Below, one piece after another: positions 1-8,244 of a stretch of DNA of 43,344 nt. Made by a program: the position numbers and the translations under genes. The stretch is taken from positions 1-43,344 of the forward strand of contig NZ_CVRU01000073.1 of the NCBI RefSeq assembly GCF_001261715.1. Direction: 5' to 3'. Each line of letters opens with the position of its first letter. The first letter of the stretch is position 1. The notes beneath the pieces are model-generated. The model was not told the origin of the DNA. It ran no database searches and saw only the letters and a list, made by a program, of their open reading frames with translations. This DNA is from Dysgonomonas sp. HGC4 (GTDB lineage: Bacteria; Bacteroidota; Bacteroidia; Bacteroidales; Dysgonomonadaceae).

Positions 1-63
1 TCAAAAGGGAGTTTTTTATAAAATAAGGTTCTGATAAATCATCGGTACTATCGATATTTTTTG

Positions 64-71
64 TACTTTTG
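64..71 (+). promoter_or_regulatory. pyrG promoter -7 element
   Basis: TACTTTTG matches the Bacteroidetes -7 consensus TAnnTTTG exactly. No clear TTTG is seen 19-21 bp upstream. The identical octamer precedes dnaN and mdh on the other strand. The box covers the TTG that could be read as a start at 69, which argues that translation begins downstream at the GTG at 111. Confidence 0.65.
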
Positions 72-110
72 CGTTTTCGTATTAGGAACATTTTAAAACA
101 ATATACAGAC

Positions 111-1721
111 GTGGCTGATACAAAGTATATTTTCGTAACGGGAGGAGTGATCTCCTCTTTAGGAAAAGGTATAATAGCATCTTCATTAGGTAAACTATTG
201 CAGGCTAGAGGTTATAAGGTTACAATTCAAAAATTGGACCCCTATATTAATATTGATCCGGGGACACTGAATCCATACGAACATGGAGAGTGTTATGTGA
301 CTGTAGATGGGCATGAAGCCGATTTAGATCTAGGTCATTATGAACGTTTTTTGAATGAACCCACTCATAAAGACAATAATATAACTACGGGACGCATTTA
401 TCAAAATGTGATAAATAAAGAACGTAAAGGAGATTACTTAGGTAAAACAGTTCAGATTGTACCTCATATTACAGACGAAATACGTAGAAACATCAAGCTT
501 CTCGGAGCTAAGTATGACTATGATTTTGTAATTACTGAAATAGGCGGAACAGTTGGAGACATAGAATCTCTACCATTCATAGAAAGTGTAAGACAATTAA
601 GATGGGAATTAGGCAGTAAGCACTGTTGTTGCGTGCACCTTACTTACGTTCCTTATATAGCAGCCGCTGGTGAAGTTAAAACAAAACCAACCCAACATTC
701 CGTTAAGAGCCTACAATCGTCGGGTGTACAACCTGACATGCTAGTATTACGTACAGAGCGTTCTCTAAGCAAAGACATCCTTAAGAAAGTTGCCTTGTTC
801 TGCAATGTAGAGCCTGATGCAGTAATGCAATCTATTGACGTACCAACTATATACGAGGTTCCGATTAAAATGCAGGAACAAGGAATGGATGAAATCGTTC
901 TTCGTAAGATGGGAATAGCAGTAGGTCCAAAACCAGAACTGAAACCATGGAGAGATTTTCTTGATAAAAAGAAAAATGCGAAGGAAACAATCAGAATTGG
1001 TATTGTAGGTAAATATGTAGAATTACATGATGCTTACAAATCGATCAATGAATCACTGTTACAAGCAGCCATATATAACGATCACAAACTCGATCTTCAA
1101 TTTATACACTCTGACAAAATTACCGATGATAATGTGGCAGACAAACTAGCTGCGCTAGATGGCATCATTATTGCTCCTGGATTTGGGCAGAGAGGTATAG
1201 AAGGCAAATTTGTTGCTTTAAAATATGCTCGCGAAAACGATATGCCAACATTTGGTATATGTTTGGGTATGCAATGTATGGTAATTGAATATGCTCGTAA
1301 TGTCTTAGGACTAGAGGATGCAAATTCAACAGAAATGAACACTCATACTCCTTATAAGGTAATTGACTTGATGGAAGAGCAAAAGAACATTACCAATATG
1401 GGTGGATCGATGAGATTAGGAGCATACAAATGCACCCTGAAGAAAGGTTCACTAGTGCACGAAGCATATGGCAAAACCCTTATACAAGAACGTCATCGGC
1501 ATCGCTTCGAATTCAATAGTGAATATCGTAAGCAATTTGAAGATGCAGGCATGAAATGCACAGGAATAAATCCTGAGACTGACCTAGTTGAGGTTGTAGA
1601 AATACCTGGTCTAAAATGGTTCATTGGAGTACAATTCCATCCAGAATACAACAGTACGGTATTATCGCCCAATGCTTTATTTATGAGCTTTGTAAAAGCT
1701 GTAATTAAAAATAGAAAATAA
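111..1721 (+). CDS. pyrG: CTP synthase
   Basis: CTP synthase makes CTP from UTP, ATP and glutamine, the last step of pyrimidine ribonucleotide synthesis in the cytoplasm. The N-terminal amidoligase domain carries the loop GGVISSLGKG. The C-terminal class I glutaminase domain has the nucleophile motif GICLGMQ (Cys384 counted from the GTG start) and the FHPEY His/Glu pair near the end. An upstream in-frame TTG at 69 would add 14 residues, but it overlaps the -7 promoter box. The GTG at 111 gives 536 residues beginning with ADTKYIFVTGG after the initiator, the usual N-terminus and length of this family. yidC follows on the same strand after 137 bp. Identity is certain; only the start is a judgement. 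Confidence 0.97.
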   Translation: MADTKYIFVTGGVISSLGKGIIASSLGKLLQARGYKVTIQKLDPYINIDPGTLNPYEHGECYVTVDGHEADLDLGHYERFLNEPTHKDNNITTGRIYQNVINKERKGDYLGKTVQIVPHITDEIRRNIKLLGAKYDYDFVITEIGGTVGDIESLPFIESVRQLRWELGSKHCCCVHLTYVPYIAAAGEVKTKPTQHSVKSLQSSGVQPDMLVLRTERSLSKDILKKVALFCNVEPDAVMQSIDVPTIYEVPIKMQEQGMDEIVLRKMGIAVGPKPELKPWRDFLDKKKNAKETIRIGIVGKYVELHDAYKSINESLLQAAIYNDHKLDLQFIHSDKITDDNVADKLAALDGIIIAPGFGQRGIEGKFVALKYARENDMPTFGICLGMQCMVIEYARNVLGLEDANSTEMNTHTPYKVIDLMEEQKNITNMGGSMRLGAYKCTLKKGSLVHEAYGKTLIQERHRHRFEFNSEYRKQFEDAGMKCTGINPETDLVEVVEIPGLKWFIGVQFHPEYNSTVLSPNALFMSFVKAVIKNRK

Positions 1722-1738
1722 GATCATTGATCTATTTT
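1715..1738 (+). terminator. weak hairpin at the pyrG stop codon
   Basis: AGATC-ATT-GATCT, extended on both sides by AAAAT/ATTTT with one bulged A, overlaps the pyrG stop codon. There is no long T tract, so termination would be weak. It may only stabilise the mRNA end. Confidence 0.35.
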
Positions 1739-1858
1739 CCACTTGATAATATATTAGTAAAAGTTACTTATAGCTTAATAATATAACAGTAATGACTTAC
1801 TGTGTTTAATAACAATTATTCTGCATAATAATTATATAAATCTACAGATTAATTAAGA

Positions 1859-3820
1859 ATGGATAAAAATACAGGTATTGGCTTAGTTCTGATAGTTGCT
1901 ATCGTCATGGGATTTACGTTCCTTACAAGGCCAAGTCAAGAAGAAATTGAAAGAGAAAACCGAAAAAAAGATTCGATCTCTAATGTTCAGAGAAGTCAGG
2001 TAGCTGAAGATATTGCCACAGCAGACACACAACAACCTGCTAAAGAAAAACAATCTCCCGTAACAGATTTTTTTACCGCCGGTAATTCGGTAAAGCAAGA
2101 TTCCTTAGTAAGTAACTCTGCGGATTCTTTAAACTTGCTACAACCTCAGATCACATCTGATCAGCCTAAAGAACAAATAATCTCTTTAGAAAATGAGAAA
2201 ATTAAGATAGATTTCACCACTAAGGGTGGACAAATGCTTAGTGCTCAACTAAAAGATTTCAAGAAATACAACGGAGACTCGCTTTACCTTTTTAATGCAG
2301 ATGCAAATCTATCTCTACAATTGGTGAATAAGCAAGGAGTTGCGTTAAATACCGACAAAGCATTATTCACACCTATTAAAAGTTCTTCTGATGCTAATCA
2401 GACACTTGTAATGCGTATGAATTATACTGACACAGAGTATATTGATTTCATATATTCGCTTGCTGCTGACAGCTATATGATGAAATTTGACATTGCTGTT
2501 GTAGGTATGCAAAATATTCTAAGTGTAGATTGTCTTGAAAAGTTTAAACTTAATTGGACTCAAAAGCTTCACAGACAAGAGAAAAGCGAAAAGAACGAAC
2601 AAAGATACACTCGTGTACACTATAAAGGAACTGATGGCAGCTTTGAAGAATTGAGCGAAAGTAGCAATGACAATAAAGAAATTCCAACAGGAGCCAGATG
2701 GGTTGCCTTTAAAAATCAATTTTTCGCAACTACTTTAATTGCGGACAACGAATTTACATCTCCCTCTTTACACTCTAAAGTACTTCAGTCGCCAGATTAC
2801 TTGAAAGATGTAGAAGCAACTCTATACTTTAAGCCAGTAGTAGACAACACAGGTACACTAAGAGGTGGATTCAGATACTTCCTTGGACCATTAGATTATT
2901 ACATGCTGAAAGGCTACGATGATGGTCAAAAAGATGCTTTACAACAATTAGATTTAGATAAATTAATCCCACTTGGATGGACTTTATTCCGTATTATTAA
3001 TCAATACTTTATAATTCCATTATTCAACCTGCTAGCTTCTACAGGAATGCAAATGGGGTTAGTAATACTATTATTGACACTAATCGTTAAATTGATTATA
3101 TCTCCATTGACATATAAATCGTTTATGTCTTCTGCCAAGATGAGAGTTCTAAAACCTCAGGTAGACGAATTAAACGAAAAATATCCAGGTCAAGAGAAAG
3201 CGATGGAGAGACAAAAAGCAGTAATGGCACTATATAGTCAGGCGGGAGTTAACCCGATGAGTGGTTGTATACCTATGCTTCTACAAATGCCTATATTATT
3301 GGCTCTATTCTCATTCTTCCCATCATTAATAGAACTGCGTCAACAAAGTTTCCTATGGGCTGATGACCTTTCGACATATGATGCAATAATCGAATGGAAT
3401 ACAAACATCCCTTATATCTCATCTTGGCTAGGTAACCATATCAGTTTATTCTGTATTCTTATGACTGTTACTAATATTGTCTATACAAAATTCAATATGG
3501 ATGCTACAAATACCGGACAACAACAAATGCCGGGTATGAAGTGGATGATGATGTTGATGCCTATCGTATTCTTCTTTGTATTGAATAACTATCCTTCGGG
3601 ACTTACTTATTATTACTTCTTGTCAACATTGATGACAATATTAATAACATTAGCTTGTCGTTACTTTATTGATGAAGAAAAAGTATTAGCTAAACTAGAA
3701 GAGAATAAAAAGAAACCTAAGAAAAAAGGATTTATGTCTCGTCTACAAGAGCAAGCTGAACAAGCTCAACGTGTACAACAGCAACAAGGTAAAGGACAAA
3801 ACAAAAAGAAGAAAAAGTAA
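1859..3820 (+). CDS. yidC: Membrane protein insertase YidC
   Basis: YidC inserts proteins into the inner membrane, alone or with Sec. The 653-residue protein has the Gram-negative layout: an N-terminal anchor (about residues 5-22), a large periplasmic beta domain (about 110-365), then the conserved insertase core with several membrane segments from about residue 375 to 605. The core motif SAKMRVLKPQ after the second membrane segment is typical. The groove residue that is Arg in E. coli is Lys411 here (LIVKLIISPL), a conservative change. The tail is very rich in lysine and glutamine and ends in a run of five lysines, as expected for ribosome contact. The gene follows pyrG and ends just before a strong terminator. 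Confidence 0.97.
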   Translation: MDKNTGIGLVLIVAIVMGFTFLTRPSQEEIERENRKKDSISNVQRSQVAEDIATADTQQPAKEKQSPVTDFFTAGNSVKQDSLVSNSADSLNLLQPQITSDQPKEQIISLENEKIKIDFTTKGGQMLSAQLKDFKKYNGDSLYLFNADANLSLQLVNKQGVALNTDKALFTPIKSSSDANQTLVMRMNYTDTEYIDFIYSLAADSYMMKFDIAVVGMQNILSVDCLEKFKLNWTQKLHRQEKSEKNEQRYTRVHYKGTDGSFEELSESSNDNKEIPTGARWVAFKNQFFATTLIADNEFTSPSLHSKVLQSPDYLKDVEATLYFKPVVDNTGTLRGGFRYFLGPLDYYMLKGYDDGQKDALQQLDLDKLIPLGWTLFRIINQYFIIPLFNLLASTGMQMGLVILLLTLIVKLIISPLTYKSFMSSAKMRVLKPQVDELNEKYPGQEKAMERQKAVMALYSQAGVNPMSGCIPMLLQMPILLALFSFFPSLIELRQQSFLWADDLSTYDAIIEWNTNIPYISSWLGNHISLFCILMTVTNIVYTKFNMDATNTGQQQMPGMKWMMMLMPIVFFFVLNNYPSGLTYYYFLSTLMTILITLACRYFIDEEKVLAKLEENKKKPKKKGFMSRLQEQAEQAQRVQQQQGKGQNKKKKK

Positions 3821-3841
3821 TTCTTACTTTATATATACAAG

Positions 3842-3877
3842 AAAGCGAAGCTATAAATATAGCTTCGCTTTTTTTAT
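3842..3877 (+). terminator. Rho-independent terminator of yidC
   Basis: A 13-bp perfect stem (AAAGCGAAGCTAT paired with ATAGCTTCGCTTT, four-base loop) is followed by a T run. It lies 21 bp past the yidC stop. Confidence 0.93.
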
Positions 3878-3925
3878 CAGAATATCCTATTTAATAATAA
3901 CTGGCTTTAAAATAAGACTCTTCAT

Positions 3926-3968
3926 AAAAAAAGCGAGAATTATATGTATTATAATTCTCGCTTTTTGT
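3926..3968. terminator. bidirectional terminator between yidC and hslR
   Basis: The stem AGCGAGAATTATA pairs with TATAATTCTCGCT around a five-base loop. An A run on the left and a T run on the right make it usable from both strands. It mainly serves the minus-strand rplY-pth-hslR operon, ending 25 bp before the hslR stop. Confidence 0.9.
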
Positions 3969-3992
3969 ATTTAGTATATTCGAATTCCTATT

Positions 3993-4415
3993 TTATTCAT
4001 CCGAATCAAAATCCCATTCATCAAAGAATGAATCGTCAATGAAATCATCTAAATCACGACGGTCTTTTTTAGTTGGACGACCAGCACCTCTATCTCTATC
4101 TATGAATCCACTAACTTTGCTTAGCTCTAAAATTTCATATTCAGACTGAGGAGTAGCATCTTCCATAAATTGAGGTACAAGTTTTGCACCCATACGTTTT
4201 TCGCTTAAATCTAAAACTTTAAAAGAATAGGTTATAGGAGGTTTCTTTATTTGTATAACATCGCCAACCCTAATCATTCTTGAAGGCTTTATATTGGTTC
4301 CCTGAATCATTATACGCCCTTTTTTACAGGCTTCAACAGCTAGGGTTCGTGTCTTAAAAAGACGAACAGCCCATAACCACTTATCAATTCTAACTTCAGT
4401 TTTTTCTTCTTTCAT
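3993..4415 (-). CDS. hslR: S4-domain RNA-binding protein, Hsp15/HslR-like
   Basis: This 140-residue protein has an N-terminal S4 RNA-binding domain (about residues 7-65, RIDKWLWAVRLFKTR...GRIMIQG). A basic linker containing GRPTKKDRRDLDDF follows, then a strongly acidic tail. E. coli Hsp15 binds stalled 50S subunits that carry nascent chain-tRNA, so a ribosome-rescue role is likely. It is the last gene after rplY and pth, both translation genes, which fits. The acidic tail differs from the basic tail of the E. coli protein. The symbol is given by family, not by demonstrated function. Confidence 0.85.
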   Translation of the reverse strand: MKEEKTEVRIDKWLWAVRLFKTRTLAVEACKKGRIMIQGTNIKPSRMIRVGDVIQIKKPPITYSFKVLDLSEKRMGAKLVPQFMEDATPQSEYEILELSKVSGFIDRDRGAGRPTKKDRRDLDDFIDDSFFDEWDFDSDE

Positions 4416-4485
4416 AACTCTAGCTATAAATGTAGTTCAGCGATACAAATAGAATACTTACTAATAATAAAACAGACCGATGATC

Positions 4486-5049
4486 TTATTTATTATTAAA
4501 TTGATTCATCGTATTTTGTAATCCTGCCAAACAAAAACTTTTAATAATATCTTCACACATTTCGAAACGTTCGGACAATGCCTTTTCTTCTTCGTCATCA
4601 AACTGACCTAACACATAATCTACCTGTCCACCTTTGGGAAAATCATTCCCAATTCCAAAACGTAAACGTGCATAGTTTTGTGTACCAAGTATTGACTGAA
4701 TGCTTTTTAAGCCATTGTGCCCTGCATCGCTGCCCTTTCCTTTCAAACGAAGAGAACCGAAAGGTAAAGCTAAATCATCAACAATCACCAATAGATTTTC
4801 TACAGGTATTTTTTCGGCTTGCATCCAATAACGGATAGCATTACCGCTCAAATTCATATAAGTAGAAGGTTTCAGCAGTATAAGAGTTTTACCTTTGACT
4901 TTCAATTCCGAAGTTTCTCCGTATCGTCTATCCGTAAAAACAATATTGGACGCTTTAGCTAAAGCGTCCAATACTCTGAATCCTATATTGTGGCGGGTAT
5001 AGTGGTATTCGCTACCAATATTACCCAAACCGGCAATCAAGTATTTCAT
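4486..5049 (-). CDS. pth: Peptidyl-tRNA hydrolase
   Basis: Pth recycles tRNA from peptidyl-tRNA that drops off the ribosome. From the ATG at 5049 the 187-residue protein begins [15 protein letters not shown]. It shows the catalytic His20 in TRHN, Asn10, YMNLSG for tRNA binding, and the DDLALPFG and GHNGL motifs. A longer reading to 5100 would add 17 residues and run into rplY, so it was rejected. The gene starts 16 bp after the rplY stop, forming the common rplY-pth pair. Both products act on the translation machinery. Confidence 0.96.
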   Translation of the reverse strand: MKYLIAGLGNIGSEYHYTRHNIGFRVLDALAKASNIVFTDRRYGETSELKVKGKTLILLKPSTYMNLSGNAIRYWMQAEKIPVENLLVIVDDLALPFGSLRLKGKGSDAGHNGLKSIQSILGTQNYARLRFGIGNDFPKGGQVDYVLGQFDDEEEKALSERFEMCEDIIKSFCLAGLQNTMNQFNNK

Positions 5050-5065
5050 TAAATAGATTATTTTA

Positions 5066-5647
5066 TTATTTGCCTTTAGCAGCAAGACCTCTTGCAGCAC
5101 GAGTCAATTGAACGCGACATACAACCGCATTCTTTGCATTTAATAATTCTAATCCGTCGAAGTTTAATTCTCCAACTTGTACTGATTTTCCTAAAGCTAA
5201 GTGCTCAATGTTTATGTGCAATTTCTCAGGAACTTGAGTGTAAAGAGCTTTTACTTTCAATTTACGGCTATCAAGTGATAATTTACCCCCAGCTTTCACA
5301 CCTTCAGCCAAACCATCTAATACAACAGGAACGTCGATTACGATTGGTTGGTTTTCGAATACGTGAAGAAAGTCTAAGTGAAGAATTGCATCTGTCACTG
5401 GATGTACTTGGATGTCTTTAAGAATTGCTTTGTACGCTTTTCCGTCAAGAGAAAGGTCTACCAAGAAAATCTCAGGAGTGTAAATCAATTTACGTACATC
5501 GCTAACTTGTACACTAAAGTGAATTGCTTCAGTTGAATTCTCTCCACCATAGATTACTGCTGGTATAGCATCTTGTTTACGAAAAGCTTTAGTAGCTTTT
5601 TTTCCTAGATCAGTTCTTAGTGATCCTTTTAGTTCAAATGTTTTCAT
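5066..5647 (-). CDS. rplY: 50S ribosomal protein L25/general stress protein Ctc
   Basis: The 193-residue protein is the long (CTC/TL5) form. An N-terminal 5S rRNA-binding L25 domain (about 1-93, with [13 protein letters not shown]) is followed by the C-terminal beta domain (about 100-180), which has the usual [16 protein letters not shown] segment. It binds 5S rRNA in the large subunit. It is the first gene of a rplY-pth-hslR operon driven by a near-perfect Bacteroidetes promoter at 5728-5758. The leader is about 75 nt and starts with a small GCTTT/AAAGC stem. Confidence 0.95.
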   Translation of the reverse strand: MKTFELKGSLRTDLGKKATKAFRKQDAIPAVIYGGENSTEAIHFSVQVSDVRKLIYTPEIFLVDLSLDGKAYKAILKDIQVHPVTDAILHLDFLHVFENQPIVIDVPVVLDGLAEGVKAGGKLSLDSRKLKVKALYTQVPEKLHINIEHLALGKSVQVGELNFDGLELLNAKNAVVCRVQLTRAARGLAAKGK

Positions 5648-5727
5648 TTTTTAATTTTAAATTGTGTTACTCAAATTAAGGATTGCTTCCTTATCCCCAT
5701 CACACGGGCTTTACAGAAAAGCGACTG

Positions 5728-5758
5728 CAAAGATAATTGATTATTTATTAAGAACAAA
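5728..5758 (-). promoter_or_regulatory. promoter of the rplY-pth-hslR operon
   Basis: On the minus strand TTTG (5755-5758), a 19-bp spacer and TATCTTTG (5728-5735) match the Bacteroidetes -33/-7 consensus. Transcription should start near 5721. Confidence 0.85.
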
Positions 5759-5863
5759 TACAATAACCGCCTTATTTACAAATAAGAAGTATCATAAATG
5801 TACTTTGCTTTATTTTTCTTATAAACTACTATCATTTTTCAACGAATGGATAAAGCCTAAACC

Positions 5864-6634
5864 TTACCTGTTCATTTCACGTAGCTTTATTTTAGTTAGC
5901 ACCTGCTTTGTATTCAAAGGAAAATCAGCATCCATCATCCATGCATAAAAACTTGGTTCAGCTCTTAAAATTTCTGATACAGGCTTTCCTTTATGCTTTC
6001 CGAAATTGAATACTTCTATTCCATTTTCATTTCTAATTATACGCCCAGCAAGATCAACATTATCATTAAAGAATGAATACTCTTCCGCCAATTTAGCAAT
6101 ATCATTAGGCAAATCAGGATAACGATCTAACTGTGCTTTGAAAACTTCATAGGTAGCCAAAGTGTCAGCTTCTGCCGAATGGGCATCTTCTAAACTCTTA
6201 TCACAGTAAAACTTATAAGCAGCCTCTAATGTACGTTGTTCTTTTTTATGGAAAATAATCTGTACATCAATAAACTTTCTCTTCGAAAAATCAATATCCA
6301 CCCCTACCCTAAGAAACTCTTCCGAAAGTAATGGAATATCAAAGCGGCTCGAATTAAAACCAGCCAAGTCACAGCCTTCGATCTGATCTGCCAAAGACTT
6401 AGCGATCTGACGAAAGGTAGGTGCATCTTTCACATCCTCATCTGTAATACCATGTATATCTGATGATTCTTTTGGAATTGGCATCTCCGGATTAATACGC
6501 TTTGTTTTTAGCTCTTCTTTACCATTTGGAAAAACTTTGAGATAAGAAATTTCAACAATTCTATCACGAGTTGTATTTGTACCTGTAGTTTCCAGATCAA
6601 AAAACACAATCGGATTTTTTAGATTTAGTTCCAT
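5864..6634 (-). CDS. DEDDh 3'-5' exonuclease, DnaQ/ExoX-like
   Basis: The protein has a DnaQ-type exonuclease fold with all three motifs. Exo I is FFDLETTG (Asp13, Glu15). Exo II is FNSSRFDIPLL (Asp99). Exo III is HSAEADTLATYE (His152, Asp157), of the DEDDh subtype. A short C-terminal module (about 205-256, FNFGKHKGKPV..., SFYAWMMDADFP) is the type seen after the nuclease in ExoX-like proteins. It probably trims single-stranded DNA 3' ends in repair. Being a stand-alone enzyme of 256 residues, it could also be a proofreading epsilon-like subunit; the C-terminal module favours the ExoX view. It lies downstream of dnaN on the same strand, 219 bp away. Confidence 0.88.
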   Translation of the reverse strand: MELNLKNPIVFFDLETTGTNTTRDRIVEISYLKVFPNGKEELKTKRINPEMPIPKESSDIHGITDEDVKDAPTFRQIAKSLADQIEGCDLAGFNSSRFDIPLLSEEFLRVGVDIDFSKRKFIDVQIIFHKKEQRTLEAAYKFYCDKSLEDAHSAEADTLATYEVFKAQLDRYPDLPNDIAKLAEEYSFFNDNVDLAGRIIRNENGIEVFNFGKHKGKPVSEILRAEPSFYAWMMDADFPLNTKQVLTKIKLREMNR

Positions 6635-6853
6635 AAAGTAAACTGTATTATTGAAGCAAAAACTTTACCACTCCTATAATCTTTAAAGAGTGATAAAGCT
6701 TATTATTTGCTTATTATATTATCAATATTAATCGAATAAAGGTCGTAACCCTTTTTATTGCTTTAGTTAGTAAATAACTATGAAATTGCAGCAATAGAAA
6801 AATTAATGATACTAAAATTCCGTTTATCATGAGAAAAACAGATCTAAACGAAT

Positions 6854-7978
6854 TTAGTCGTTTAGCATCATCGGCATCAAAAGCATAAGAAGATCTTCAG
6901 TATCTCCTTTTTCAACAGGGAAAATAAGTCCTGCACGTGAAGGATCAGATAATTCAACGGAAACTTCGGTTGCTGGAATATTATTTAGTATCTCAATCAA
7001 GAAATTCGATTTAAATCCGATATTCATTGCAGTACCTTCGTATTGACAAGGAATCGTTTCTTCAGCAGCTGTTGAGAAATCAATATCTTGCGCCGAAACC
7101 AACAATTTATTATCAGACAATTGAAGTTTCACCAAACTACTTGCTGGATTAGAGAATACAGATACACGTTTCAGAGCATTCAAAAAAGCCAATCTATCCA
7201 AAATAACTTTGTTCGGATTATTTTGAGGTATTACCGAATTGTAATTCGGATAGCGTCCTTCTATAAAACGACAAGTCATTGTATAACTCGACATGGTTAT
7301 GTATGCATTGTTTTCATCAAACTTGATAGAAACAACTTCTGACTCTTTAGGTAAAATACTTTTCAGTAAGTTAGCAGGTTTCTTTGGCAAAATAAAAGAT
7401 GCTCTTTCAGATCCTTGTACTGACAATGTTTTGCTACGAACGAGTTTATGACCATCTGAAGCAACAAATGTCAAGTCTTCGGTAGTTATATCAAAGTAGA
7501 TACCATTCATCACAGGACGAAGCTCATCATCAGCACTTGCAAACAACGTTCTGTTGATAGCTGTACATAAAATCTGAGGGTCAATCGACAAGCTGATAGC
7601 TGTATCTTTTAATTCTTTTGGTTGTGGATATTCTTCCCCACTTTGTCCAATAAAATTATACTTTCCGTTGTGGAAATATATAAATATTTCAAGATTGTCA
7701 TCATTTATCTCGAAAGTAAGTGGCTGATCGGGAAGCTCTTTCAATGGATCTAATAAATTACGAGCATTGATTGCTAATTTGCCCGCACCCTCAACCTCAT
7801 TTACTTCTAATGAAGTTACAAGACGAGTTTCTGTATCTGCAGCTGTAAGCGTCAACGTGGAATCATTAAGCTCCAATAAGAAACAATCTAAAATAGGCAA
7901 TGTATTTTTTGAATTGATCACCTTGCTAATTGACTGAAGATGACTCAGCAAAGCAGTACTAGATACAACAAATCTCAT
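6854..7978 (-). CDS. dnaN: DNA polymerase III sliding clamp (beta subunit)
   Basis: The 374-residue protein has the three-domain clamp architecture. It starts MRFVVSSTALLSHLQSISKV, contains the typical FASADDELRPVMNGIYF and EGRYPNYNSVIPQ segments, and ends in the clamp-type LLMLLMPMML sequence. The clamp tethers replicative polymerase and repair enzymes to DNA. It is transcribed from a clear promoter at 8016-8046 with a leader of about 30 nt. Here it is not next to dnaA; its downstream neighbour is a DnaQ-like exonuclease. Confidence 0.97.
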   Translation of the reverse strand: MRFVVSSTALLSHLQSISKVINSKNTLPILDCFLLELNDSTLTLTAADTETRLVTSLEVNEVEGAGKLAINARNLLDPLKELPDQPLTFEINDDNLEIFIYFHNGKYNFIGQSGEEYPQPKELKDTAISLSIDPQILCTAINRTLFASADDELRPVMNGIYFDITTEDLTFVASDGHKLVRSKTLSVQGSERASFILPKKPANLLKSILPKESEVVSIKFDENNAYITMSSYTMTCRFIEGRYPNYNSVIPQNNPNKVILDRLAFLNALKRVSVFSNPASSLVKLQLSDNKLLVSAQDIDFSTAAEETIPCQYEGTAMNIGFKSNFLIEILNNIPATEVSVELSDPSRAGLIFPVEKGDTEDLLMLLMPMMLND

Positions 7979-8015
7979 ATAATGTTGGTTTTATTAAGTT
8001 ACGTTTTATTACTAA

Positions 8016-8046
8016 CAAAAGTAACGATATTTTTTATAAGAACAAA
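8016..8046 (-). promoter_or_regulatory. dnaN promoter
   Basis: The minus strand reads TTTG (8043-8046), 19 bp, then TACTTTTG (8016-8023), an exact Bacteroidetes -33/-7 pair. Confidence 0.87.
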
Positions 8047-8180
8047 AAGTATGATTACAGACCCTTTTATTGTTTTTGAAAAATAATAAAACCAGTCATA
8101 AATACATTCCAAAATAATAAATATTTTAGAACTCTGTTTATTCCATACCGTTAAGATATTCTATTTTCGCCCCACAAGAT

Positions 8181-8212
8181 ACAAAAAGAGACCTATTTTT
8201 CAATAGATCTCT
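8181..8212 (-). terminator. terminator of the hexosaminidase gene
   Basis: On the minus strand AGAGATCTAT pairs with ATAGGTCTCT (one G-U pair, six-base loop), followed by TTTTTGT. It lies 33 bp past the stop of the GH20 gene. Confidence 0.8.
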
Positions 8213-8244
8213 TCTCTTTATTTTATTTTTAGTGACGTAAATAT

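Noticed and set aside
69-110. TTG start adding 14 residues to CTP synthase
   Set aside because: The codon is part of a perfect -7 promoter box and the added residues have no counterpart in the family. The GTG at 111 gives the normal start.
1786-1803. Inverted repeat ACAGTAA-TGAC-TTACTGT before yidC
   Set aside because: A real 7-bp repeat, but in a very AT-rich gap, with no T tail and no promoter box next to it. Too little to call a site.
3771-3974. Small plus-strand reading frame after yidC
   Set aside because: It runs through both terminators, is built from low-complexity K/I-rich codons and has no family resemblance.
5050-5100. Longer peptidyl-tRNA hydrolase start overlapping rplY
   Set aside because: It adds 17 unrelated residues. 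MKYLIAGLG at 5049 is the conserved N-terminus and places His20 correctly.
5092-5421. Plus-strand frame of about 109 codons inside rplY
   Set aside because: It is the antisense shadow of a certain ribosomal protein gene.
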